A stretch of 64,000 nt of DNA from Drosophila miranda (Eukaryota; Arthropoda; Insecta; Diptera; Drosophilidae), in NCBI RefSeq assembly GCF_003369915.1, contig NC_046677.1:16306001-16370000 (forward strand), in the 5' to 3' direction. The translations under genes were made by a program, and so were the position numbers. The notes below the pieces were generated by a model that saw nothing but the letters and a program-made list of their open reading frames with translations, was not told the origin of the DNA and did not search any database. Positions within the stretch are counted from its first letter, which is position 1. Every line of letters starts with the position of its first letter. Shown here piece by piece: positions 23,501 to 33,745 of the stretch.

Positions 23501-26500
23501 TGTGCCAAAGACATGTCTCTGGCCCAATTCCCTTATTTTATATACTTATGTGTGCCTACATCGTATACATTTTATGTTTTCCCCTCGTTTTATTAGTTTA
23601 CACACATCGGGGATAAGGAAGCAATACATCGCAATCTCCGTGTCTCCATTCCAGCCACAACAAAGTTGAAAAGCTTTAAAACCGTGCCAGATTATATAGC
23701 CGGACTAAGACTCATGACAAAACCCATAATATCCCTGCACGAGGCTATAAAAAAAGGGAAGAGCAAATGAAATGGCCGACGGCCCAGTGTCTGGCAAGGA
23801 GTTTTGGGACGACTACTCCTCAGGCTCAGGCTCAGGCTCAGGCTCAGGTGTGTGTGTGGTGCGGAGGCCTACACAGACCAAAGGGACTGACATTTGTTTT
23901 TTTTTCTCCATCTGTAGATACATATATATTTTTACAACGCTCGGAAACGGATGCGGATACGGATGCGGATGTCTACCATAAACGAGCTCATTAGTAGGCA
24001 CAATGTGCCGTGGCTAATGTGCTTCAGAGCACATTCCACACCGGCATTCCATGGCGATGGACTACTTAAAGTTTAACTTTTATTTTTGTTGGCCACAAGG
24101 AAATTGGGCAAGCGCCCGGCATTAAAGCCAACTTTACAGCAGTTTTAAAGTCGTAAACACCCAATGAAATTTTAATGATGCCGGTACAGGTTGCGGCCAC
24201 GCCCCCAACACATAAAATAATAAAAATGCAGAAACGGACATCACGATTCTCGAAGCCCGTTTAAAGGTGAAGCGAAACGGGCAAGGAGGGAATGTTTGAG
24301 GAGTTCCTTCTTCGTTTGATATAGGAATAAGCACATATGTATATTGATTGTATAATACCCACTCGTATAATAAAACCACAGAATCAGCCACCACGAATCT
24401 CGTATCCTGTTTAAAGTTGAAAAATCCTCTGTTTATTGATTTTCCTTGTGGTTCTTTTCTTTTGATTTTCGACAGTTTAATGCTCCATTGAATGTTCCTG
24501 CCAGTAGGAAATGTAGATGCCCCCCACGGGATGTCCATGTTTATGCCTCACTGACTCTCTCCCTCTCTCTCTGTCTCTGTGCCTGTGGAGGATGCACATG
24601 AGCATCCTTTGCCTACTTGTACACACGATTGGCAACTTTGTTTGGCAATAGTGTGTCTCCGGTCTGCCTCTTTTCCAGCAGGGATTGCCACTTTTCTCTA
24701 TTTCTCTCTCGTCTGATGCTTGAAATGTCAATTGCGCTTATTAAGGGAAAAGTTCACTGCGCCCTAAGTGAGATTGGGTTTTAGAGATGGAACGTGATTG
24801 CATGGGTAAAGAATGTGTGATTGTAGAGGATATCTTTGGGATCTCCATTACTGTCGATAGTTTCGATATCAAACACACGACTCACGCAACCATCGCTAAT
24901 TAACGAGGATAGATTGTGGAGTGGCTGGCGAACTGGAGCTGTCGCCAAGTGGGAACAAAACTGAAAAACATGCCGCCACTTGGCAGAGGTGTTTTCCAAA
25001 GTTCTTCAAGAGTGTTGCTGTGTGTGTGGTTTTCGCCTAAGCTCCTTTCGATAGGCCAAATGCTGACACTGCAGCCAAGATGTTTGCTTGTCTACTAATG
25101 ACAGCATATACTCGTACTCGTACTCGTACTCGCACAGCAGACTCTTGTTTGTCTGCGCAGAGTTAATTCCTTCTGGCCAAAAGCATTTAGGCAATCAAAT
25201 TAGTCTAAGCCCAAGGCTTAAAGCCAACTAATAGACATGGACAAAAGCACAGACGCAGACAGAGGAACCGGAGACAGCTGGGCTAAAAGTCGCATCAATT
25301 TGGACCAGCTCCTTGGGGCTCTCCCCCTCTCTCTCTCTCTATCTCAGAATGAGTTATCTGCTCGAGCAACTGGCTACTGGGGGGGACTCCAGTGATTGAG
25401 AGCTGGCAATCTAACTGGTAGCCAAGAAGTCAAGTAAATCAGGTAAAATATGTCGCACCATTTATTTGGTAAATGCAAATTACAGCAAAAGGTATTCTGC
25501 AGTTTAATTAAAAAGTTAGCCTGCTGGGAGAAGTAAATTTAATTACGAATCCCAGCCCTACAGTTGAAAAGGTAAATGCAGAATTATGAATCCTACAGCT
25601 TGAGAGGTAATTACAGCGGAGAAAACTTTGAATTTAAATATGAAATTCTTTAAACTTTAAAACGACAGCAAACTTCAATCCGTACTGTGTTTCACATAGA
25701 GTTTGGGAATACAGTTTGAATTTCAAATGAAGCTAAAGGCAATAGAAAGGCAAACCAGTGAATGTCATACTGTTCTTAGCAATCATTGCGTCAGGTCACT
25801 TACGATCTTGCGGTAATTCAAGCACACGCTCCTAAGTAAATGGGAAAGAAGAAAGAGAGTCAGAGCGAACAGTCTTGCATCTTCCCTTTTGCGCTTTGTT
25901 CTTAAGAGAGCGCCAACGTGCAGTTCTTATGCGCGGCGTGCGAGAAGGGCATGGGAGAGACAGCACAGCCTCTCTTAAGCAAAGATGCTCTTGATTACGT
26001 GCGATAAAACAAAAAATCAAACTACAATAACTTTCTTTGTGTAACTTACAGCATTCCTTTGATTTGTTTGTGTACTTTCCAGGTGCTGCAGCAACGTTCC
26101 TATAAAATCATTTCATCATTTAACAAATCATTTAACAAAAACAAAAAAACTCACGCTCTCTTTTACGGTTCAGTTGTTGTTCACTGTCGCCATGTCACAC
26201 ATTTCCTCGATTTTTCTTCTGAACAAAACAAAAACAAAAAAATTACTAAACTAATAACACTCCTAATAAACTGTAAACTATCGGGTTACGCACTGGGTAC
26301 TCCTCGGCACCTCGTAAACAAAATTCGATTTTATCACAAACTTCCGCAGAATTTCCACATATGTATTTATATTCCGCGACATGTATAAGTGACTCACGCT
26401 TGCGCTCGACTGATGAGCTGATCTTCTCCCCCTCCCGCTCTAGGCTAGGCCTAGGCCAGGCGAATTTTTTTTTATTTGCGGTAGTTGGGCGAGGAGCATA

Positions 26501-27640
26501 AATCCCTCGTTGCGAGCAGATGTCCTAGTAACAGGGAAATTTCTTGTTGCGAGCTTTCGTAGAAGGGATATTAGCGACGCTGAGCAACTTACAAATTGAA
26601 ATTGTAAAGTGCCAATTTTGGCACTTTTAATTTACTTTCTTCAACAAAAAAACAATTTTTTGTTGCTGCATTCTGCTGATGCAAAAAAAAATGCACTCCT
26701 TCGTTCTCCTTTGACTTAAATTTGAGTAACTTATAAGGGAGAAGAATATCCCTTCTTGGTACTTTTCCATAATCTTCCCTTTGTGGATCCCAGTATTTAC
26801 ACCTATTTGTATATGCTACAACTTCAAACCACTTTAGATTATTTATGTTCAGTATTATATTTACGAATTTGCGACGGAATCAAATCAACAGGATATGGAA
26901 TTGGTTGGACCAGAAGTGATTCACTTAATTGACGGTAATTTTCCAAACTTAAATTTTAATCAAAAAAAATTTCAATTTTCAAATAAATGCAATTACTTTT
27001 CTATGAATTTAAATTGCTGGCGATAAATACAAAATACTTTTAAACCGATTATTTGCATACAATTTTGCGCATTTTGCGTTCCAAAATTGTCACTTTCAAT
27101 CGGTCGCATCTACGATTCCAAAATTTGTTTGTTTCTGTATGCAAATATGTTTTTTTGATAAATGTGTTTGCTCCTTTTGTGATTTGCATTGCATAAATAT
27201 GCAAAAATCTATTGTACGCTTTATTTCAGCAAAATGTTGTTTGGCATCTCTTAAATCAAACGGTTTTTATAGCATTTTGTGGTATTTAATAATATGAATT
27301 TTATATACGGGTTCAGTGACCGATTGACTTTTTTTTTTGTGTTTAAATAAGTTTTGTGGTTCGGCGGCGGTTAAATGTCAAAGTGGAAGTTTCGAATAGA
27401 TGCAAAGCAAACACATTTTGTAGAGTAAACTTTGCCCGTGCCCCTCCCTCTCGTCTCTGGTGCCACCCGTCTGCCGTTTGAAGCGTTCCACATGGCGGAT
27501 GATTAATCAGCAAGCACAAGCGACTAATGCACTTAGCGAACAGGGCTATGACATTAAAACTTAAGTGTTGCCCGCACTTAATTTAAAATGCATGTTAAAA
27601 TGCCATTAAGTTCAAGCAGGAAGTGCCAATACCAGGGCTA
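20592..27640. other. Gene-free stretch
   Basis: Seven kilobases without a supported gene. Contents are a GACT/GGCT simple repeat at 21371-21421, a TATA-bearing promoter-like segment near 21709, a Helitron-type 'tatacccggtattc' scrap near 22150, (CTCGGA)n near 22890, (CTCAGG)n at 23819-23850, CT-rich runs near 24555 and 25323 and (CGTACT)n near 25110. From about 25800 to 26760 the DNA is AT-rich with long A runs and paired AGAAGGG-type motifs, possibly an unrecognised transposon relic. Confidence 0.55.
21709..21960 (+). promoter_or_regulatory. TATA-type core promoter without a recognised gene
   Basis: TATAAAAA at 21709-21716 is preceded by GC-richer sequence. Downstream is CAA/AAG-rich leader-like sequence, then an ATG at about 21890 that opens only 23 codons. 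An AATAAA lies near 21872. This could be the start of a spliced gene, a short non-coding transcript or chance. Confidence 0.3.
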
Positions 27641-27659
27641 CTACTGTTCTCGATGATGT

Positions 27660-27790
27660 ACTGACCTGGTCCCGGGGGCCACTCGTCCGGGGGCATTCCG
27701 GGCACGCGTTTGTTGAACTCTGGCGATGGCGGATAGGGGACATCGGGACAAAGGCAATTGCAGGAGTGGCATCATCACCATATCATACGC
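27660..27790 (-). other. GC-rich coding-like island (possible cryptic exon)
   Basis: A GC-rich patch of about 120 bases sits in very AT-rich DNA. One minus-strand frame reads like protein, with 'CHSCNCLCPDVPYPPSPEF' followed by 'RVPGMPPDEWPPGPG'. A GTCAGT donor follows at about 27666. An in-frame stop lies just upstream, with no good acceptor between, although CGCCAG inside the patch could be one. I cannot name the protein or the gene it would belong to. Confidence 0.3.
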
Positions 27791-29011
27791 ATGCAGCCAA
27801 GCGTTGCATATAAATTGCCAAAAATTATGAAAATTTGATGCCTTAACAGGTAGCACTAATTATAGGGTTCACAGCTCATCTGACTAATTACGAAATTGTT
27901 GTTTCTTTTTTGTTGTTTGGTATTTCTCGGTTTTTATACGCTTTCCAGGGGGACTTCCTGTGCACATTAGAGGATATGCAAATTTTCGGTCTCTTTCGGT
28001 ACCTCTCTTTACCAATAATCATCCAAATCATATGTGTATTTCATATGCCTCTAATTTATCCCCAACAATCAACAAAAAATCTATTTAAAATGCCATCCGA
28101 TTAGAAAAATTCATATATTTTAGAAATTTTTAAGTGCAACTCTCTGTCATCCCATACTAACACTCTTTCCTGCTTCGAAAACTTCTTGTTAATTCAGACC
28201 GATGGAGAAGGGAGTTTTGGGTTAAGAAGATGTAATGCCGGTAATCGATTTCTAATGCGGTATGGCCATTGGATTTCAAGGGTATTTCAAATTCGTTTAG
28301 CTTTTGGGGTCCTCTTTCCATATGGCATTGCATTTGTCATCCAGATGGGCTTTGTTTTTGAACCCACCGCAGCCCACCGGACACAGCACTCCACCCAGCG
28401 GACACATCTGTCCCCGCCGCCGGACGTCGTGCACCAGAGAACAGAACCCATAAACAACTCAATATATACGTCCAAACAATTAAAAAACATCTTTAAATAC
28501 AGAACAACAGCAGCGGCTCGGCTTGAACTGTCTGCGATTTGTACGATAAAAACGGGAGCAAAGGCAGTCAGTGAAATTCGTTTCAAGTTATCAGATAAGG
28601 CAGGAGTGCACGTACGAAAATAACCTGTCGACGGCCTGTCAATGTAAATGAAATATTTCATAAATATAACTCACAAGGAGGCCCTGGAACAGCTGTTGGG
28701 GATAGCTGAAATCAGAAATATGTTGGCACTTCAGGCTCCAGGCTTCTGGAATTTCTATGAATATTGATCATTGCAGAAGAGAATCTCTGTGTGGGCTGCC
28801 TTGGTGGGGCTCTGAATCTCGATTTTTACCCACATAGAAGTCATGATCGACACGAGAAACCTCTTGGAACATCTTCAGTTTGTGCTCGTGATCCAGGAGG
28901 AGCTATTCGTCCCTTAGATCCAGGTGAGATGTGCCTCTTGACCTGGTCCTTGGCGCGGGGCCGCAAATTGGTGAGACCTGCCATCCTTTTTTTATCTTTT
29001 ATTATTTATCT
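27791..29011. other. Gene-free stretch
   Basis: Mostly non-coding. Frames on both strands at 28186-28661 overlap each other and lack coding features. A GATA-type 'agttatcagataagg' lies near 28585. Near 28932-28975 a segment 'cttgacctggtccttggcgcggggc' partly repeats a stretch at 29071-29097, inside the next feature. Confidence 0.5.
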
Positions 29012-29397
29012 CTAGACCTTCTCGCTCCACCTCGATCGTAACTCCATCATGATCTTCAATGCGGCTGCAGCCTTGACCTGGTTCTTGGCGAGGGGCGACA
29101 ATAAAAGCAACAACAGCCGCAAATTGCAGAGACGTCTTTGGCCAGGGGCTGCATGCAACACGCAGCCACAGGCAGCAGCAGGGGCAGCCACCACCTCCCG
29201 TCCGAGCAGCACCGTAAGACCGAACCGGTTTGCCAGTTTTTCCCACTGCTCAATTATGTGCTCTTTTGTGTACCCTATGCAGAGCGTATGATGCTTGCAA
29301 CGCAGAGTCCTCCATGGTCCCTCATGACGGTCATCTGAGTGCCACACGAGTTCCAGAGAAGCGGCAAGGCAGCGAATACTGGGATCCTCTTCTGTAA
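29012..29397 (-). pseudogene. Unidentified coding-like fragment, probably a gene relic
   Basis: One minus-strand frame reads through without stops from about 29397 to 29012, with a plausible N-part ('TEEDPSIRC', 'WHSDDRHEGPW', 'GYTKEHIIEQWEKLANRFG') and a low-complexity Leu/Ala C-part. An in-frame stop lies just upstream and there is no clear start or splice structure. A segment of it (29071-29097) is partly duplicated at 28936-28962. I do not recognise the family. It could be a decayed gene, or an exon of a gene not resolved here. Confidence 0.3.
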
Positions 29398-29987
29398 CCT
29401 TCTATACGGCCTTTAGACAAATTCTATTTTTGTATCGGAGTAAAAGAACTGCATGTTATACACGATTCATCTACAAGGGTATCAAATGCGTCGGTCCTTG
29501 TCTCTGCTGTCGCTTAACTCGTGTGCCGCCTGTGGCGCTCACGCAATACGCAACAGCAGCTTGTGGGCGTGGAGTTGCACGTTAACTTAAATAGGTTTTT
29601 TTTTTTCTACCAGCTCTCTTTCCCACTCCCTACTGGCTTTCCCCTCTGTTCTGTTTGGCTTTTGACGGTCAACAGGTTGGTGCGTATCTGCTGTGTGTGG
29701 GCGTGGCTGTAAGTAAATAAATCGAACAGGTCCACCGGTCCCCTATTCAGCAGTAGTTCTCGAAAGGAAGTCGCCAATGGTTAGAGAGTCGGTGGCAGAG
29801 GGCACCGGAATGAAGGGTGTCCCAGTGGAACGTTTTGTTGCAGAGAAAAAACCCTGAAGAAGGCATCTTTGGTGTTAGATCTTTCGATTTATGTTGGGAA
29901 TTTTTGGGCCCGTTCGTCTACCGGAAGGATCAAATAGTAAAATATTACATGACAATTTCGTTTGTCCACCGTTCAATGAGCGGCTCA
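29398..29987. other. Gene-free stretch with Helitron-like scrap
   Basis: Around 29450-29580 the sequence 'tctacaagggtatcaaatgcgtcgg' followed by 'gtgggcgtggagttgcac' resembles the tail of fly DINE-1-type Helitrons. The rest holds nothing recognisable. It lies downstream of the F-box-like gene, so part may be its 3' UTR. Confidence 0.4.
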
Positions 29988-31182
29988 TTAGTCCACCTTT
30001 GCCAGCTGCATGACAATAATGCTTCTGCTATCCGAGCATCTTAGCTTGCTAGACATCTCGAGGCGCACACTGAACGCCGAGTTGGGTGGCATGTGTATGG
30101 GATCCCTCAGATCGAGCTCTCCGGCAATGGCCTTCTGCAGCAGAAGAATGCAGTTTTTCGGGGCTAGGACACTGAACATCAAGATCAAGCGAAGGTTTCG
30201 CCTTCCGTTCATATTCAGGCCGTACTGAAGGGTACGTCTGCCGACGGTTTTGATGCACCTGCGGCAACGGCAGTCGGTGAATGCGCAAAATTTAGCATTT
30301 GAGTGACTTACACAAAATTTCTATCCAGCTGGTCATGCAGAAGCATCTCCGTAATGAGACCCACGATATGGATGTGCTGATTGAGGCCCTGAAGGCTGGG
30401 TTTACCCCTAAGGTGGTCCATTACGCCAAGAAATATGCCATCTACCTCGACCTTTAGCTGCCAGTGCAAGAGTTTCGTGTCAGAACTGAGGATCCTAAAG
30501 AAACGAAATTGCTGAAAAAAGCTGAAATTCGAGGGAGACCTTTTTGAATTGATCCACAGATGTACCCACTCTCAGGAGATTGAGTAGAGTCATCGTTAGA
30601 AGGAGACGGCGATGCTGTACTTGATTCCTGGCAGCTGCTGGTGCACTGCCTTTCCTGAGGCTGACCAAGGGCCCCTCCAGACTGAGCAGAAACTTGCAAA
30701 GGAATCTCTTCAAGTGGACGTTCATGGTGCTCATCTTAGTGGATGCAGATATCCGGGCATGGAGGGCCGCCAAGTTATATCCAAACTGTGGCCCATAGCC
30801 GCACCGGATGAAGTACTCTGTGGCCTCTGCCAGCACCTGTCAAAGATTGCACCATCTCAAAGTTTGTACTCTCTTAACACCCACCTACCTTCAACACGGC
30901 TCTAACGACGGGCTCGCGGAAGCCCTCCTGGGGCTGCTGCCGATGGGAATGCACGAAGCACCGGTGGCAGTGCATTATGTGGTCGGTGTACAGTTCCCTC
31001 AGACTCTGCGATGTCCTTATAAGGTTTTGAGGGAGGGCAACCTTGGAGACGATGCGCAGCAGCAGCTCCCGCGGCAGGCTCATCAGCTGGCGAGGAGCTT
31101 CCTCCAGCTGAACACGGGAACATTTGGCATTTGGCTCCAAGGAGTTGGATCCATGCCCACGCTTCCGATTCGGAGTGGACAT
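29988..31182 (-). CDS. F-box-like protein, 353 aa, four exons
   Basis: Hand-spliced coding exons on the minus strand are 30889-31182, 30540-30836, 30312-30511 and 29988-30258 (TAA). The introns of 52, 28 and 53 nt use GT-AG, and the frame stays open across every junction. The second intron is unusually short, so a slightly different splice is possible there. The start M-S-T-P-N-R-K-R-G is followed by a basic tail, then 'LMSLPRELLLRIVSKVALPQ' (about residues 33-53), which resembles the first helix of an F-box. The remaining 290 residues are helical-looking, with 'CHRC', 'EATEYFIRCGYGPQFG' and a C-terminal region full of Leu and Ile, and show no WD or LRR pattern. F-box proteins bring substrates to SCF ubiquitin ligases. 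The gene model is well supported by phase; the family call is tentative. Confidence 0.7.
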
Positions 31183-33344
31183 TTTTGTATGTGTGTGGAA
31201 GTTGTGCGTCAATTTTAACAATAATTTTAATATTCGATGCGAGCGTTTCAAGGATCTGATAGCCTACACACGCCTACATTATACCAAATTGAGCTCAGAT
31301 TTCGATTAAGATCGGCAAAAAGGAGAAGAACCAAAAGTACACACAACCCGAGAGGAAGCTGCTGCTCGGGCAGTGAACCTGGAAGATGTCCCCTGGAAGA
31401 ATTTTTGACACATGAAGAGGCAGATTGGTCCAGCAACGTCTCCTGCTGCTCACTAGGTTTTCTCTTGAGCCACTGGCAGAGCTCTGGGAGAGCTGCGGCT
31501 CTACTTCATGGACTCTCCGATTACGATCCAGACAATGCCGGGTTTGAACGCCGAAAGGAAACAGAAGAACCTCAGTCTGGAAGGGGATATCGGAAGAAGC
31601 TCTATTAAAAAATCAAGGAAAAAAGAAGGAACCGCACTAAAGCTTACCATAGAGTAATGCTCCTATCAACCTCCAATTCCCACCAGTTGGAATACAAGTT
31701 CCAAAGGTTAAGGCATCGACTTGATGGCACAGAAATCCATAGACTACGGAAGTGTGGATGCTGTTCAAAAATACTATATGTACTTATAATAATATCCTCC
31801 ATGAGCGTATTCAAACGAACTCATAGAAATTACAGAGTCTTACGTTGCCCGTGGGCTGTGGAGGTTCGTTTCTGTTTTTTTTCGCTGAAAACCCCTTTGT
31901 TTAATTAACTGCCTAAGCTTTACTGCTAGCCGCCGGCTGTTGCTGCGGTGGCTTGCAACCAACACCGCAGCCCCAGTCCCAGCCCCAGCCCCAGTCCCAG
32001 CCCCTACTTTGGGGGCGCAACATGTTGGTGTCGGGGTGTTGTAGGGTTGGTTTTTGTATGGCGCCTGCGGCCGCTTTGAAAAGGCTTTTGGGGTTTGAAT
32101 TGTGCTCTCTTTTCGCTTTTAATGGTCGTCCCCGGCCATGAAAGGGTCCTTCAATTAGAAATGTAACTGCACAGCAAGTGTGGCTTAAACGAGACTCCCC
32201 CTTGGTCTTCTCTTGTTTCCCTTATCGCTGGTTAATTTTACCCTACAAAATGCAAATTAAATTTTAATTATGCGCCCTTTTTCTTCATTTGAAATGGAAA
32301 TTCCTTTGAATATACTCGTATTGTACGTACATATACAAGTACTGTGCAATTGTTTTTCCAGTTTATATCAAGACCGAGTTGATCTTTTTTCTCATACCCT
32401 TAAAGAGGGTATTATGGATTTGAGTAGAGGTGGGGAGGTGTTTTTTAGGGGAATTTAGGAATTTAGAGGACTGCCTAGATTAGGAAACCTTCTTTTTGTA
32501 TTTGTAAGTGTATTTCTATGAATTCCAGTGTATACCAAATTGGATCATTCTATCATAAAGTTACCCTAGATTTGATGTACTATAAGCAAGGGTATCATCC
32601 AAAGCTCCCTTTTTCTACCCTTCATTTGTTGGTTTTGCGGTTGTTGTTGTCGTTTCTATTGGCATCGCCTCGTGCTTGTCACCGTTTTTCTTTTCTTCGC
32701 TTTTGCCCATTAATTTGCAGTACAAAGAGTCTACCGACCAACCGGTTTTGGAGAGCCTCACATCTAATACCAAGTTCAAGGTCAAGACCGCCACCGCCAC
32801 CGAGACCGAGACCGAGACCGAGACCGACCGGTGCATCACAAAGGTGTGACTACCTCTACCTCTACCTACCGAACCGAACCAACCCAACAACCAACAAGCT
32901 CTGTACCCACCTGAGATTTGCCATCCGTTGTGGTTGCGAGGGTGGGGACTCAGACTCGGTCTCGGTCTCGGACTCGGACTCTCCATGGCGCATTCTCATT
33001 CCTCAATCATTCAAATCTTGTTTAATTACACAGTCTCAGGTAGTATACTGACTAAACAGTTTTTCTCTTACTACTTTTTTATGTTTAGCCAATGCAATTG
33101 AAAGATTTTTCCCACGAATTGCGAATTTTCATTAACCCATTGGCTTTGAAACGTCAAGTGCTTGGCCACGAGAACCAAATCGAAACGGCACGTTTTCCAA
33201 TTGAACAGCCCCCAAGAATATTCTCCAGTCTGAAGTGTGCTCGATAGTACTCGTATTAATATTTATTCTATAGGTAATTTTGTATAATGGCAAGAAGAGA
33301 GATACAAAGATTATCGTTTGAAAAAAAAGAAGAATCAATTGGCG
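31183..33344. other. Gene-free stretch with simple repeats
   Basis: No gene is supported. A plus-strand frame at 31237-31608 runs divergently from the F-box-like gene but has no recognisable feature. Simple sequence: (CCCAGT/CCCAGC)n at 31968-32005, (GAGACC)n at 32802-32826 and its rough complement at 32949-32981. A scrap of Helitron-like sequence ('catacccttaaagagggtatta' and 'aagcaagggtatcatcc') spans about 32390-32600. Confidence 0.5.
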
Positions 33345-33745
33345 CTTTTTATACCCCCCATACAGAGAAAGCATTTCCCACCACTTGAAGAATATAGATT
33401 CTTCATAAGCATCAAGAGCTGAGTCGATAAAGCCATGTCCGTCTTGTTTTACGCTTAGTTCTCAGAGACCAGAATCATAGAGAACGACCATATCTAGGAC
33501 ATTGCCGAATCTGGATCAGATCGAAGGAAAAACTCTATTACCAGTGGCTACGCAACGACTTCCGCGGGCTTACTCATTTTCTGTCTCTCTCTCTCACACA
33601 CTCTTCGTCGTGCAATGTGTGCACCCACTGTCGGAGAGGAGCCAGACTGACTGAGAATCGGATATAAATGTAGTGTCGCGGCCGTAGCTGCGACTCACAA
33701 CTTTCCCCCTCGTTTGGGTATAGCCCTATGCCACTATAGGAATGT
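33345..33745. mobile_element. Helitron relic of the DINE-1/INE-1 type
   Basis: This non-coding segment of about 400 bp begins with 'tttttataccc' and contains 'atagattcttcataagcatcaagagctgagtcgat', 'agccatgtccgtctt' and 'ctcagagacc'. These match the conserved block of Drosophila DINE-1-type elements. It continues with CT-rich sequence, 'gagaggagccagactgactgag' and 'tataaatgtagtgtcgcggcc', and ends near 'cgtttgggtatagccctatgccactatagg'. Such elements have no protein and move with Helitron enzymes. The form resembles obscura-group copies (ISY-like). The copy is diverged and lacks a clean 3' hairpin-CTAG end. Confidence 0.7.

Noticed and set aside
28186-28661. Two long overlapping frames on opposite strands
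   Set aside because: Each is the shadow of the other, without domains. The plus frame lacks a proper ATG start.
31237-31608. 123-codon plus-strand frame divergent from the F-box-like gene
   Set aside because: No recognisable feature, and other frames of the same stretch look equally (un)likely. It could be a leader or relic, but I cannot support it.
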